Part shown: in pieces, positions 40,092 through 47,645 of the stretch
How positions within the stretch are numbered: the first letter of the stretch is position 1
Layout of the letters: each line of letters begins with the position of its first letter
Origin: Pseudomonadota bacterium
GTDB lineage: Bacteria; Pseudomonadota; Alphaproteobacteria; Rhizobiales; Xanthobacteraceae
Length of the DNA: 49,250 nt
NCBI GenBank assembly: GCA_023386885.1
Contig: JAEWIX010000029.1
Location: forward strand, 1-49,250
Reading direction: 5' to 3'
Made by a program: the position numbers and the translations under genes
Notes under the pieces: model-generated
Seen by the model: the letters and a program-made list of their open reading frames with translations, nothing else
What the model was told of the DNA's origin: nothing
Databases searched by the model: none

Positions 40092-41324
40092 TTACACCCG
40101 CTCGATGATGATCGCCGGAGCCATGCCGCCGGCGGCGCACATCGTCACCAGGCCGCGCTTGAGGTCGCGCCGCTCCAGTTCGTCGAGCACCGTGCCGATC
40201 AGGATCGAGCCGGTGGCGCCGATCGGATGGCCGAGCGCGATCGAACCGCCGTTGACGTTGACCTTGTCGCGATCGAGCTTGAGGTCGCGGATATATTTCT
40301 CCGCCACCACCGCGAAGGCTTCGTTGATCTCGAACAGGTCGATGTCGTCGATGGTCAGCCCGGCCTTGGCCAGCACCTTGCGGGTGGCGGGCACCGGCGC
40401 GTTCAGCATCAGGGTCGGCGAGTCGCCCATGTTAGCCATCGCCACCACGCGCGCGCGCGGCTTGAGGCCGTGCTTCTTGGCGTAGTCAGGCGAGGCGAGC
40501 AGCAGCGCCGCCGCGCCATCGACCACGCCGGACGAGTTGCCGGCGTGATGGATGAACTCGATGTCGAGGTCGGGATACTTCGCCAGAATAAGCTGGCGAT
40601 AGGTGGTGCCTTTTTCGTCGAGCGCGTAATCCGCCAGCGCCGGGAACGCCGGCTTGAGGCCCGACAGCGCCTCCATGGTGGTCTGCGGCCGCGGATATTC
40701 CTCGCGGTCCAGCGCCAGCGTGCCGTCCTCGCGATAGACCGGCACCAGGCTCTTGTCGAAACGCTTGTCGGCGATGGCTTCGCCCGCGCGCTGCTGGCTC
40801 ATCAGCGCCAGTTCATCGACGTCGCGGCGCGAGATGCCTTCCAGCGTGGCGATGGCGTCGGCGCAGACGCCCTGATGCGATTGCGGATGCTTCGCGCGCA
40901 GCCGCAGGTTGCCGGCGTCCATCATCAGCGGGCCTTCGCCGCGCCGGCCGTCCATCGACATCATCTCGGTGCCGCCGGCGATCACGAGGTCTTCCGCGCC
41001 GGACATGATCTGCGCCGCCGCCATGTTGACCGAGGTGATGCCCGAACCGCAGAAGCGATCCAACGTCACGCCGCTGGCACGGGTGTCGTAGCCGGCGTCA
41101 AGCGCCGCCATGCGGCCGAGGTCGCCGCTCTGCTGGCCGCGCTGCGAACTGGTGCCCCAGATGATGTCCTCGACGTCGGCGGTATTGATGCCGGTGCGCT
41201 CCGCCAGCGCCTTCAGCACGGTGGCGCCGAGCTGCTGCGGATGGATGCCCGCGAGCGCACCCTTGCCGGCCTTGCCGATGCCGCGCGGTGTCCTGCAGGC
41301 GTCGATAATCAGCGCTTCACCCAT
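40092..41324 (-). CDS. Acetyl-CoA C-acetyltransferase / 3-ketoacyl-CoA thiolase
   Basis: The 410-aa thiolase has the acyl-enzyme Cys92 in LDRFCGSGITSVNMAA, FEINEAFAVVAEK, GHPIGATGS with the catalytic His, and CAAGGMAPA with the second Cys. It cleaves a 3-ketoacyl-CoA or condenses two acetyl-CoA. Length and sequence fit both short-chain and long-chain (FadA-like) thiolases. AGGAG before the ATG fixes the start. Its place next to the BKACE island suggests it could take acetoacetyl-CoA onward after activation of acetoacetate, but a CoA transferase is not in the window. Confidence 0.92.
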   Translation of the reverse strand: MGEALIIDACRTPRGIGKAGKGALAGIHPQQLGATVLKALAERTGINTADVEDIIWGTSSQRGQQSGDLGRMAALDAGYDTRASGVTLDRFCGSGITSVNMAAAQIMSGAEDLVIAGGTEMMSMDGRRGEGPLMMDAGNLRLRAKHPQSHQGVCADAIATLEGISRRDVDELALMSQQRAGEAIADKRFDKSLVPVYREDGTLALDREEYPRPQTTMEALSGLKPAFPALADYALDEKGTTYRQLILAKYPDLDIEFIHHAGNSSGVVDGAAALLLASPDYAKKHGLKPRARVVAMANMGDSPTLMLNAPVPATRKVLAKAGLTIDDIDLFEINEAFAVVAEKYIRDLKLDRDKVNVNGGSIALGHPIGATGSILIGTVLDELERRDLKRGLVTMCAAGGMAPAIIIERV

Positions 41325-41355
41325 GTCTTGCTCCTGAAATTGATCGTGAATCCCG

Positions 41356-41380
41356 GCGCGCGGAATGCAGTTCCGCGCGC
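41356..41380 (-). promoter_or_regulatory. Perfect hairpin in the thiolase leader
   Basis: GCGCGCGGAA-TGCAG-TTCCGCGCGC has 10-base perfect arms, beginning 31 bases before the thiolase ATG (leftward). If transcribed it would form a very stable leader hairpin; as DNA it could be an operator. The other side of the 210-base divergent region shows no further dyad of this strength. Confidence 0.5.
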
Positions 41381-41534
41381 TTGTCAGGGACTAACGTAGA
41401 CCGCTTTCCGCCGCCGGAGCAATCGCCGTTTGCGGCACGGCATCGATGCGCGACATTGCGCGCCCGCAACGATTCCGGGCGGCGGAACGTGTACGATCCG
41501 CGAGATCGATCCGCCCTTTCGAGGAGCCCGCACC

Positions 41535-42050
41535 ATGTCATCCGCTGCAAGCAAGGTCGCAGCCATCGTCGGCGCCGACGGCACCCCGACGCAGGCGCTG
41601 CTCAGTCAGGCGGTCGCGGCGTGGCAGGCCGCCGGCGTCAAGGTCGGCGGCGTCATCGCCGAGACCCACGGCATCCCCGACCGCACCTGCGGCGCGGGGC
41701 TGCTGCGCGACATCGCAACCGGCCAGCCGTACAAAATCTATTTCCTGACCGCGCCGAGCAACACCTCGTGCCATCTCGATCCTTTCGGCGTCGAAGCCGC
41801 CGGTGACGGACTGCTTGAGCAACTCAAGGACAGCGACGTCATCGTGCTGAGCAAGTTCGGCAAGCTGGAGGCGATGCATCAGGGCCTCGCCTCGGTGTTC
41901 GACGCCGCGGTGGCCGCCGGCAAGCCAGTGCTGACCACGGTGTCGGAAAAGCAGCGCGACGCCTGGCGCGCCTACGCGCCGGACGCCGCGACATTGCCGC
42001 CCGACGTCCACGCGTTGCAGGCATGGTGGCAAAGCCTGCAACGGCGCTAG
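41535..42050 (+). CDS. DUF2478 family protein
   Basis: The 171-aa protein has a nucleotide-triphosphatase-like start (VAAIVGADGTPTQALLSQAV), a DRTCGAGLLRDIATG segment, and VIVLSKFGKLEAMHQGL, which match DUF2478. Relatives are often found beside molybdate or nitrogenase genes, but the function is unproved, and no molybdenum transport gene is near here. GAGGAG before the ATG at 41535 decides the start over the frame's earlier ATG. It is divergent from the thiolase gene and convergent with the VOC gene, 10 bases apart. Confidence 0.75.
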   Translation: MSSAASKVAAIVGADGTPTQALLSQAVAAWQAAGVKVGGVIAETHGIPDRTCGAGLLRDIATGQPYKIYFLTAPSNTSCHLDPFGVEAAGDGLLEQLKDSDVIVLSKFGKLEAMHQGLASVFDAAVAAGKPVLTTVSEKQRDAWRAYAPDAATLPPDVHALQAWWQSLQRR

Positions 42051-42060
42051 GCGATAACGG

Positions 42061-42483
42061 CTACGGGCAGGTCTGCAGCGCGCAGTTCACCATCCACGGC
42101 GTGCCGTACTTGTCGATGCACATGCCGAAGAAACGCGCGAAGAAGGTCGGGCCCGCCGGCATCGGCACATTGCCGCCCTCGGCCAGCACCTTGAAGATGC
42201 GCTCGGCCTCCGCCGGATCGTCGTAGTTCAGCGACACCGCGTAACCCTGCGGCTTCTCGAAATGCTCGCGCGGCGAGTCGCTCGCCATCAGGCTGAAGTC
42301 GCCGATCCGCATGAAGGCATGCATCACCTTGCCCTTCATGCTGTCGCCCATCGCGCATTGCGCGTCGTCGGGCGCTTCCTCGGTGTGCATCATCGCCTCG
42401 ATCTTGCCGCCGAGCGTCTTTTCATAAAACTTGAACGCCTCTTTGCAGTTGCCGTTGAAGAACAGATAGGGATTCAGCATCAT
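42061..42483 (-). CDS. VOC superfamily protein, PhnB-like
   Basis: The 140-aa protein follows the PhnB/3-demethylubiquinone-methyltransferase-like glyoxalase pattern: LNPYLFFNGNCKEAFKFYEK at the start, MHAFMRIGDFSLMASD, VSLNYDDPAEAERIFKVLA, and the C-terminal FFARFFGMCIDKYGTPWMVN. It is a metal-site betaalphabetabetabeta fold; no enzyme activity is established for this branch. AGGAG lies 8 bases before the ATG. It is one of two VOC genes on either side of the sigma-factor pair, which suggests a shared regulon (inference). Confidence 0.85.
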   Translation of the reverse strand: MMLNPYLFFNGNCKEAFKFYEKTLGGKIEAMMHTEEAPDDAQCAMGDSMKGKVMHAFMRIGDFSLMASDSPREHFEKPQGYAVSLNYDDPAEAERIFKVLAEGGNVPMPAGPTFFARFFGMCIDKYGTPWMVNCALQTCP

Positions 42484-42571
42484 GGGTCTTCTCCTGAGTT
42501 GAGGTCTGGAAGCCGCTGGCGCCGCCGCGCTTCAACACCCGCGCGGTGACGACAGTATGACGAAGGTTGGA

Positions 42572-42991
42572 TCAGCCCGGCGATCGGAACGGAATCAACG
42601 CGCGCAGCCTTGCATCCCGCAGGTACAGACCGCCCCACGCCATCACGCCGAGGTAAAGCCCGAACAGCAAATGGGTGAACAGCGGATTGCCGATGCGCAG
42701 ATGTGTCGCCATCGCGCCGCCGAGATAACCGGTCAGCAGGATCGCACCGAGGATCGACGTCCGCGGGATGGCGTAGAGGATTGTGCACAATAGCGTCAGT
42801 ACGCCCAGCAACCGGGCCTGATCGACACTGCCGCTATAGCCAAGCTCGATCATGGTGTCGGTGACGACCTGCAGCGGAACGAGCTTGATTGCGCCGTCGA
42901 ACACCAGAAACGCAATCAACAGCCCGCTGAGGACACGCCCGATCCAGACCGAGACGGTCGGGGCCGGGGCGGCATGATCGACGATCGACAT
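42572..42991 (-). CDS. DoxX-like membrane protein
   Basis: The 139-aa protein has four membrane helices with the DoxX-like signature: GLLIAFLVFDGAIKLVPL, GVLTLLCTILYAIPRTSILG, AILLTGYLGGAMATHLRIG and LFGLYLGVMAWGGLYLRD. DoxX-like proteins are linked to redox or antibiotic stress in several bacteria, with no defined biochemistry. It sits between the VOC gene and the ECF42-type sigma gene on the same strand, a grouping often seen around these sigma factors. Confidence 0.85.
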   Translation of the reverse strand: MSIVDHAAPAPTVSVWIGRVLSGLLIAFLVFDGAIKLVPLQVVTDTMIELGYSGSVDQARLLGVLTLLCTILYAIPRTSILGAILLTGYLGGAMATHLRIGNPLFTHLLFGLYLGVMAWGGLYLRDARLRALIPFRSPG

Positions 42992-43075
42992 GGTATTAAC
43001 TCCTGCGGATGGATCGACTGGAATTATCTCAAGGACGACGCGCCTGAGGCGATTCCGACAACCGGTCGCAAAAAT

Positions 43076-44365
43076 TTATCCCTGGGTTGATGCCTGCGAC
43101 ACGGGCGCCCGGCTTTCCGCCATCAGCCGGTCGATGTGCATCCGGATATGCGCGGCTTCCGCCGTCGTCCCGGCGAGTGCAATGGCCTGATCGAAGGCGC
43201 AGCGCGCCTCGCTCGCGCGGCCGAGTTGCAACAACAGCGCCCCGCGCACGCCGTGAAAGTTGAAGTATCCCGCGAGCCGCTTGGCCAACGGCTCGACAAG
43301 ATCGAGCGCCGCCTGCGGCCCTTGCACTTTCGACACCGCCACCGCGCGATTGAGCGTCACCACCGGTGACGGCTGCTGCACTTCCAGCGTGCGATAGAGC
43401 AATTCGATCTGGGTCCAATCGGTCTCGCCCGGATGCGCCGCGCCGGAATGCAGCGCCGCGATCGCCGCCTGCACCTGATACGGCCCGGAGCGGCGATGCC
43501 GCATCGCCTTGTCGATCAGCGCCATGCCTTCCGCGATCATCGGCCTGTTCCACCGGCCGCGATCCTGATCGTCGAGCAGCACGATGCCGCCATCGGCATC
43601 GTAGCGCGCACCTGCACGCGCGTGCTGCAACAACAATAGCGACAACAGCCCCATGATTTCCGGCTCGGCGGGAAACAGGCGCAGCAACAGCCGCGCGAGG
43701 CGTATTGCTTCGTCGCACAAGGGCGCGCGCTCGCTGATGGAATCGCCGCTGGCCGAATAGCCTTCGTTGAAGACGAGATAGAGCATCGCCGCCACCGCCG
43801 CGAGACGTTCGCTGCGCTCCACCGCGCCCGGCGTTTCGAACGGCACGTCCGCTTTCGCCACCGCCGATTTCGCGCGGGTGATGCGCTGCTCCATCGCGGC
43901 TTCGCTGACCAGAAATGCGCGCGCGATCTGCTTCACCGTGAGGCCGGAGACGATGCGCAGCGCCAGCGCGATCTGCTGCGTCGCCGGCAGTTGCGGATGG
44001 CAGCAGATGAACAACAGCCGCAAAATGTCATCGCGATAATGCGAGCCGTCGAGCCGCTCGGCGACCTCGCCCTCGGCGTCATCGGTGTCGGAGATGGCGT
44101 CTTCCGGCGGCAACTCCGCGAGCTTGTTGCGGCGACGCGCATCGTCGATACCGGAATTGCGCCCGACCATGATCAGCCATGCGGTGGGGTCGCGCGGCGG
44201 GCCGTTCTGCGGCCAGGCTTTCAGCGCGCGAAGGCAGGCGTTCTGATACGCCTCCTCGGCGAGATCGAGATCGCGGAAATAACGTAGCAGCGCGCCGACC
44301 GCCTGCGGCCGCGCCGAGATCAGCGCGGCATCGATCCAGGCAAGATCAGACGCGATGTTGCTCAC
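43076..44365 (-). CDS. ECF42-type RNA polymerase sigma factor with C-terminal TPR-like domain
   Basis: The 429-aa protein has sigma region 2 (about 15-80, including LRYFRDLDLAEEAYQNACLRALKAW read as family-typical blocks), region 4 (about 115-175, LTVKQIARAFLVSEAAMEQRITRAK as the DNA-binding helix-turn-helix) and a long C-terminal domain (about 185-420) of helical repeats seen in the ECF42/DUF6596 group. This class has no anti-sigma factor; the C-domain is thought to control activity. The GTG start at 44365 overlaps the stop of the DGPF gene (GTGA), so they are coupled. The target promoter is not evident. Confidence 0.9.
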   Translation of the reverse strand: MSNIASDLAWIDAALISARPQAVGALLRYFRDLDLAEEAYQNACLRALKAWPQNGPPRDPTAWLIMVGRNSGIDDARRRNKLAELPPEDAISDTDDAEGEVAERLDGSHYRDDILRLLFICCHPQLPATQQIALALRIVSGLTVKQIARAFLVSEAAMEQRITRAKSAVAKADVPFETPGAVERSERLAAVAAMLYLVFNEGYSASGDSISERAPLCDEAIRLARLLLRLFPAEPEIMGLLSLLLLQHARAGARYDADGGIVLLDDQDRGRWNRPMIAEGMALIDKAMRHRRSGPYQVQAAIAALHSGAAHPGETDWTQIELLYRTLEVQQPSPVVTLNRAVAVSKVQGPQAALDLVEPLAKRLAGYFNFHGVRGALLLQLGRASEARCAFDQAIALAGTTAEAAHIRMHIDRLMAESRAPVSQASTQG

Positions 44366-44733
44366 GATGCGACACTCCCGGGACGGAACACGCCGACAGG
44401 ACGAATTTCATAGGAGCCGCCGGGATTGGCGCGGCCGAGATCGCGCGCCACTTCCAGCGCATCGTCGAGGCCCTTGGCCTCGATGACGTAGAAGCCGAGC
44501 AACTGCTCCTTGGTTTCCGCGAACGGCCCGTCGAGCACCAGTGGCGGATCGCCCTCCTTGCGTAGCGTGGTCGCCGCCGTGGTCGGCAACAGCCGCGCCA
44601 CCGGGCCGAGCCGACCCTCCCGCGTCAGTCTGTCCTGCACTACGGCGAGTTTCTCCATCACCGCGTCGTCGTGCTCCTTGCTCCAGGAGCCGACCATGGC
44701 TTCGTCGTGATAGCAGAGGATGGCGTAGAGCAT
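44362..44733 (-). CDS. YCII-related DGPF-domain protein, sigma-factor partner
   Basis: The 123-aa protein has the family motif VLDGPFAETKEQLLGFYVIEA (block LDGPFAETKEQLLGF) and the start MLYAILCYHDEA. DGPF proteins are the standard partner of ECF42 sigma factors and are usually their regulon targets; the biochemical role is not known. The stop overlaps the sigma-factor start by four bases (GTGA). A family B repeat lies upstream. Confidence 0.9.
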   Translation of the reverse strand: MLYAILCYHDEAMVGSWSKEHDDAVMEKLAVVQDRLTREGRLGPVARLLPTTAATTLRKEGDPPLVLDGPFAETKEQLLGFYVIEAKGLDDALEVARDLGRANPGGSYEIRPVGVFRPGSVAS

Positions 44734-44826
44734 GTGGCATGTTCCCGTGTGGTGACCGAAAGGCGCGAGTATGCCGGGCGAGTGCGGGATGGCTCAACAA
44801 AAAGTTGGCACAATCTGTTTCCGCGA

Positions 44827-44923
44827 CGTCATCCTGAGGTGCGAGCGAAGCGAGCCTCGAAGGATGACTGCGCCGTCGCCCTTCGAGGCTCGGCGCAACA
44901 GCGCCTTGCACCTCAGGGTGACG
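44827..44923. repeat. Family B palindromic repeat (B3)
   Basis: The ends CGTCATCCTGAGGTGCGAGC and GCACCTCAGGGTGACG, with CCTCGAAGG / CCTTCGAGG inside, match the other B copies. Here the right inner hairpin is CGGCGCAACAGCGCC instead of the TCGCTTCGCTCG type. It fills most of the gap between the second VOC gene (stop) and the DGPF gene (start). Confidence 0.8.
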
Positions 44924-44938
44924 GCAACGCCGATATCC

Positions 44939-45424
44939 TCACCCGTTCGCCGCCGCTTCCACCGTGGCGATGTCGATTTTCGTCATCGTCATCATCGACG
45001 CCATGGCGCGCTGGGCGCGGGCGGGATCGGGATCCTGCAGCAGCTCGATCACACGCGCCGGCGCCGTCTGCCATGACACGCCGAACTTGTCCTTGAGCCA
45101 GCCGCACTGGCTCGGCTGACCGCCATCGGCCGTCAGCGCGTCCCAATAATAATCCACCTCATCCTGCGACTGGCAGTCGATGCTGAGCGAAATCGCCTCG
45201 TTGAATTTGAAGTGCGGTCCGCCGTTCAGCGCGATGAAACTCACGCCCTCGATCTCGAATGTCGCGGTCAGCACCGTGCCCGCCGGCATCGGCGCGCCCT
45301 CGCCGTACCGCAGGATTTCACCCGCCTTGCCGTTCTTGAATACCGACAGATAGAAGTTCATCGCCTGCTCGGCTTCCTTGTCGAACCACAGGCAGGGCGA
45401 GATCTTGTTCAAGATTTTGGGCAT
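44939..45424 (-). CDS. VOC superfamily protein, PhnB-like (second copy)
   Basis: The 161-aa protein has the 3-demethylubiquinone-methyltransferase-like pattern: ISPCLWFDKEAEQAMNFYLS, TFEIEGVSFIALNGGPHFKF, SIDCQSQDEVDYYWDALTADG and WLKDKFGVSWQ, ending with a helical tail (RAMASMMTMTKIDIATVE). The start at 45424 has GGGAG upstream; the long upstream frame runs through a repeat. It is one more VOC gene in the ECF42 neighbourhood, a frequent association, though its substrate is unknown. Confidence 0.85.
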   Translation of the reverse strand: MPKILNKISPCLWFDKEAEQAMNFYLSVFKNGKAGEILRYGEGAPMPAGTVLTATFEIEGVSFIALNGGPHFKFNEAISLSIDCQSQDEVDYYWDALTADGGQPSQCGWLKDKFGVSWQTAPARVIELLQDPDPARAQRAMASMMTMTKIDIATVEAAANG

Positions 45425-45544
45425 TGCGGAACTCCCGGGTTGCGCCTCTTCGCCGGCGCGCGGGATGCCCGCGCGGGTCGGCTTCCTTTTCAAGACGCAC
45501 GAGGACGGCGCGATCCGACATGGGGTGAAAGATTTTCCGGACGA

Positions 45545-45580
45545 AAGACGTGGATGGCCGGGACAAGCCCGGCCATGACG
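45545..45580. repeat. Family A repeat, right half only (A6)
   Basis: AAGACGTGGATGGCCGGGAC and AAGCCCGGCCATGACG match the right half of A4 at almost every position. The left half is missing, so this is a truncated copy. It lies between the TetR gene stop and the second VOC gene start. Confidence 0.75.
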
Positions 45581-45616
45581 CCTCACTATTAAACGTTTCG
45601 ATAGATTGGAATGCGC

Positions 45617-46282
45617 CTACCCTTTGCCCGCCCCGCACATCAAATCGATGGCGCCGCGCACGATCGCTTCCAGATCCTTGCGCGGGGTACGGGCGCGGGC
45701 GCGAATGGCGATGGTGTGGATGGTGGCCGACGCCATCTGCGCCAGCGCTTCGGGATCGGCGGACGGCGGCAACTCGCCGGTCTCCTGCGCGCGGCGGAAG
45801 AGGAGTGCGAACGCCTTGTCGAGTTCGTGGAACCCGCTCAGCACCATGACGCGGATGTCGGGATCGGCGACCGCCTCAGAGGCCGCCGTCATCACCGTGA
45901 AGCAGCCGCGCGGCCCCTCCTCACCCGAGAGATAGATGTCGAGCGCAATCGCATAGATGCGTTGCAGCCGCTTGCGCAGCGGCAGATCGCCCTTGAACGC
46001 CTCCTGCATCGCGGCACGCGCATCGGCGCGATAGCGCTCATAGGTCTTGATATAGAGCGCGCGCTTGTCGCCGAACGCACCGTAAAGACTCGGCCGGTTC
46101 ATGCCGGTGGCGGCGCTGAGATCGTCCAGCGAGGTGCCGGCGAAGCCGTCCTTGCGAAACAGGTCGAGCGCCCTGGCCAGCGCGACATCCGGCTCATAGG
46201 CGCGCGGCCGACCGCGGCGCTTCGCCGGCGCGGCTTCGGCGGACGGTGGCGGCGGCGCGGCGGATTTCCTTTTTTGTACCAT
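45617..46282 (-). CDS. TetR/AcrR family regulator
   Basis: The 221-aa repressor-type protein has an Ala/Pro/Lys-rich start, then the helix-turn-helix (about 28-75): ALARALDLFRKDGFAGTSLDDLSAATGMNRPSLYGAFGDKRALY read as LDDLSAATGMNRPSLYGAFG. The C-terminal helical ligand domain (about 85-215) has GPRGCFTVMTAAS, with a Cys typical of the YcdC/AefR-like branch. It is divergent from a glutathione-transferase gene and probably represses it. An inverted repeat overlaps its start codon (46272-46332). Confidence 0.9.
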   Translation of the reverse strand: MVQKRKSAAPPPPSAEAAPAKRRGRPRAYEPDVALARALDLFRKDGFAGTSLDDLSAATGMNRPSLYGAFGDKRALYIKTYERYRADARAAMQEAFKGDLPLRKRLQRIYAIALDIYLSGEEGPRGCFTVMTAASEAVADPDIRVMVLSGFHELDKAFALLFRRAQETGELPPSADPEALAQMASATIHTIAIRARARTPRKDLEAIVRGAIDLMCGAGKG

Positions 46283-46332
46283 TTCGCAAATTAATCCTTG
46301 ACCCCGGATATATTATGCGAGACGGTATAAAA
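46272..46332. promoter_or_regulatory. Inverted repeat in the tetR/gst divergent promoter: candidate operator
   Basis: The arm TTTTGTACCATTTCGC (46272-46287) and the arm GCGAGACGGTATAAAA (46317-46332) agree at 13 of 16 positions as reverse complements, 29 bases apart. The left arm covers the tetR start codon (46280-46282); the right arm is 53 bases before the GST start. The paired half-sites suit two TetR dimers or one looped complex controlling both genes. Confidence 0.5.
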
Positions 46333-46385
46333 ATCAACGCGCGTTGGTTGCTTCATCCCTGTCCCGAGCTCAAGGAGCCATTCTC

Positions 46386-47030
46386 ATGGATCTCTATTTC
46401 TCGCCGCTTGCCTGCTCGATGGCGACCCGCATCGCGTTCTACGAAGCCGGCGCGGACGCCGCCTATCTCGAAGTCGATCCCAAATCCAAACGTGTGCAGC
46501 ACGACGACTCCGATTTCCTTGCGGTCAATCCGCTCGGCCTGGTGCCGACCTTGCGCACCGACGACGGCGTGATTTTGACGGAAAACGCCGCGATCCTGCA
46601 ATACGTCGCCGACCGCTTGCCCGATGCCGGCATTTCCGCGCGCAACGCCGCCGAGCGTTCACGCTTGCAGCAATGGTTGTGCTTCATCGGCACCGAACTG
46701 CACAAGGCGCTGTTCGTGCCGCTGCTCGACAAGAAAGCATCAGGCGAGGTGAAGGCCTACGCGGTCGAGAAGGGCCTGTCGCGGCTCGACTATCTCAACG
46801 CCTATCTCGAAGGCCGCGACACGCTGCTCGATCACTTCAGCGTCGCCGACGCCTACCTCGTCACCATCATCAACTGGAGCATGGCGACACCGCAGATCGA
46901 CCTCGCCAAGTGGCCGAACGTCAAGGCTTACTACGAGCGGCATCGCGCGCGGCCGAGCGTGACCAAGGCGATCGACGAGGAGTTCACGCTCTACAAGGCC
47001 GAACAGGCGCGCCATAAAGCGGCAGCGTAA
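46386..47030 (+). CDS. Glutathione S-transferase
   Basis: The 214-aa protein has the N-terminal thioredoxin-like domain with DLYFSPLACSMATRIAFYEA, where Ser/Cys near residue 9-10 activates glutathione (beta-class pattern), NPLGLVPTLRTDDG and LTENAAILQYVAD. The C-terminal helical domain includes FSVADAYLVTIINW, the usual N-capping motif. It adds glutathione to electrophiles in the cytoplasm. AAGGAG nine bases before 46386 decides the start over an upstream TTG. It is divergent from tetR, its likely regulator. Confidence 0.92.
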   Translation: MDLYFSPLACSMATRIAFYEAGADAAYLEVDPKSKRVQHDDSDFLAVNPLGLVPTLRTDDGVILTENAAILQYVADRLPDAGISARNAAERSRLQQWLCFIGTELHKALFVPLLDKKASGEVKAYAVEKGLSRLDYLNAYLEGRDTLLDHFSVADAYLVTIINWSMATPQIDLAKWPNVKAYYERHRARPSVTKAIDEEFTLYKAEQARHKAAA

Positions 47031-47052
47031 GCATCTTCGCTTCGCGAGGAAA

Positions 47053-47153
47053 CGTCACCCTGAGGTGCGCGTACTTGCGCGCCTCGAAGGGTGACGTTCG
47101 TTCGCCTCATCCTTCGAGGCTCGCGGCTTCTCCGCTCGCACCTCAGGATGACG
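47053..47153. repeat. Family B palindromic repeat (B4)
   Basis: The ends CGTCACCCTGAGGTGCG and CGCACCTCAGGATGACG pair over about 17 bases, with CCTCGAAGGGTGACG and CATCCTTCGAGG inside. It separates the convergent GST and ybgC genes and lies where the tol genes would normally follow ybgC. Confidence 0.8.
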
Positions 47154-47168
47154 CCATCTCTCGCGCAA

Positions 47169-47645
47169 CTACGCCTGATCGGCCTTCATCGCGACGCGCA
47201 GCGCCTTCGGAATCGGCCGGGCGCGGCCGCCGGAGATAAATGCGACCTTGACGTCCGCTTCCAGCAGCAGGATCGCGCCGCGCTTGATCTCCTGATGCAG
47301 CATGATCGACGCGCCGCGCACCTCGAGGGGCCGAGTGACGACGTCGAGCAAATCGTCCATGTGCGCGGGCCGGATGAATTCGAGCTGCATCGCCCGCACC
47401 ACGAAGGCGAAGCCGGGCGCTTCCGTCTCGGCTTCCGCGAACAGCGCGCGCTGGTCGGCGCCGAGCAACCGCAGATAGTTGGTGCGCCCGCGTTCCATGA
47501 AGCGCAGGTAATTGGCATGATAAACGATGCCGGAAAAGTCGGTGTCTTCGTAATAGACCCGCACCTGCATGTGATGGCGACCATCGCGGATCTCGCCGTC
47601 GAGATGCCCGGTGATCGGCGCGGTTGCGATCTCGGGCGCGCTCAT
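47169..47645 (-). CDS. ybgC: Tol-Pal-associated acyl-CoA thioesterase YbgC
   Basis: The 158-aa hotdog thioesterase has the YbgC signature VRVYYEDTDFSGIVYHANYLRFMERGRTN (block YEDTDFSGIVYHANYL), with catalytic Asp and the HxNY block, then FVVRAMQLEFIRPAHMDD. It hydrolyses acyl-CoA or acyl-ACP and usually heads the tol-pal cluster. ATG at 47645 overlaps the ruvB stop as ATGA, as in many alphaproteobacteria. Unusually, no tolQ follows: the next element is a family B repeat and then a convergent GST gene. Confidence 0.93.
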   Translation of the reverse strand: MSAPEIATAPITGHLDGEIRDGRHHMQVRVYYEDTDFSGIVYHANYLRFMERGRTNYLRLLGADQRALFAEAETEAPGFAFVVRAMQLEFIRPAHMDDLLDVVTRPLEVRGASIMLHQEIKRGAILLLEADVKVAFISGGRARPIPKALRVAMKADQA

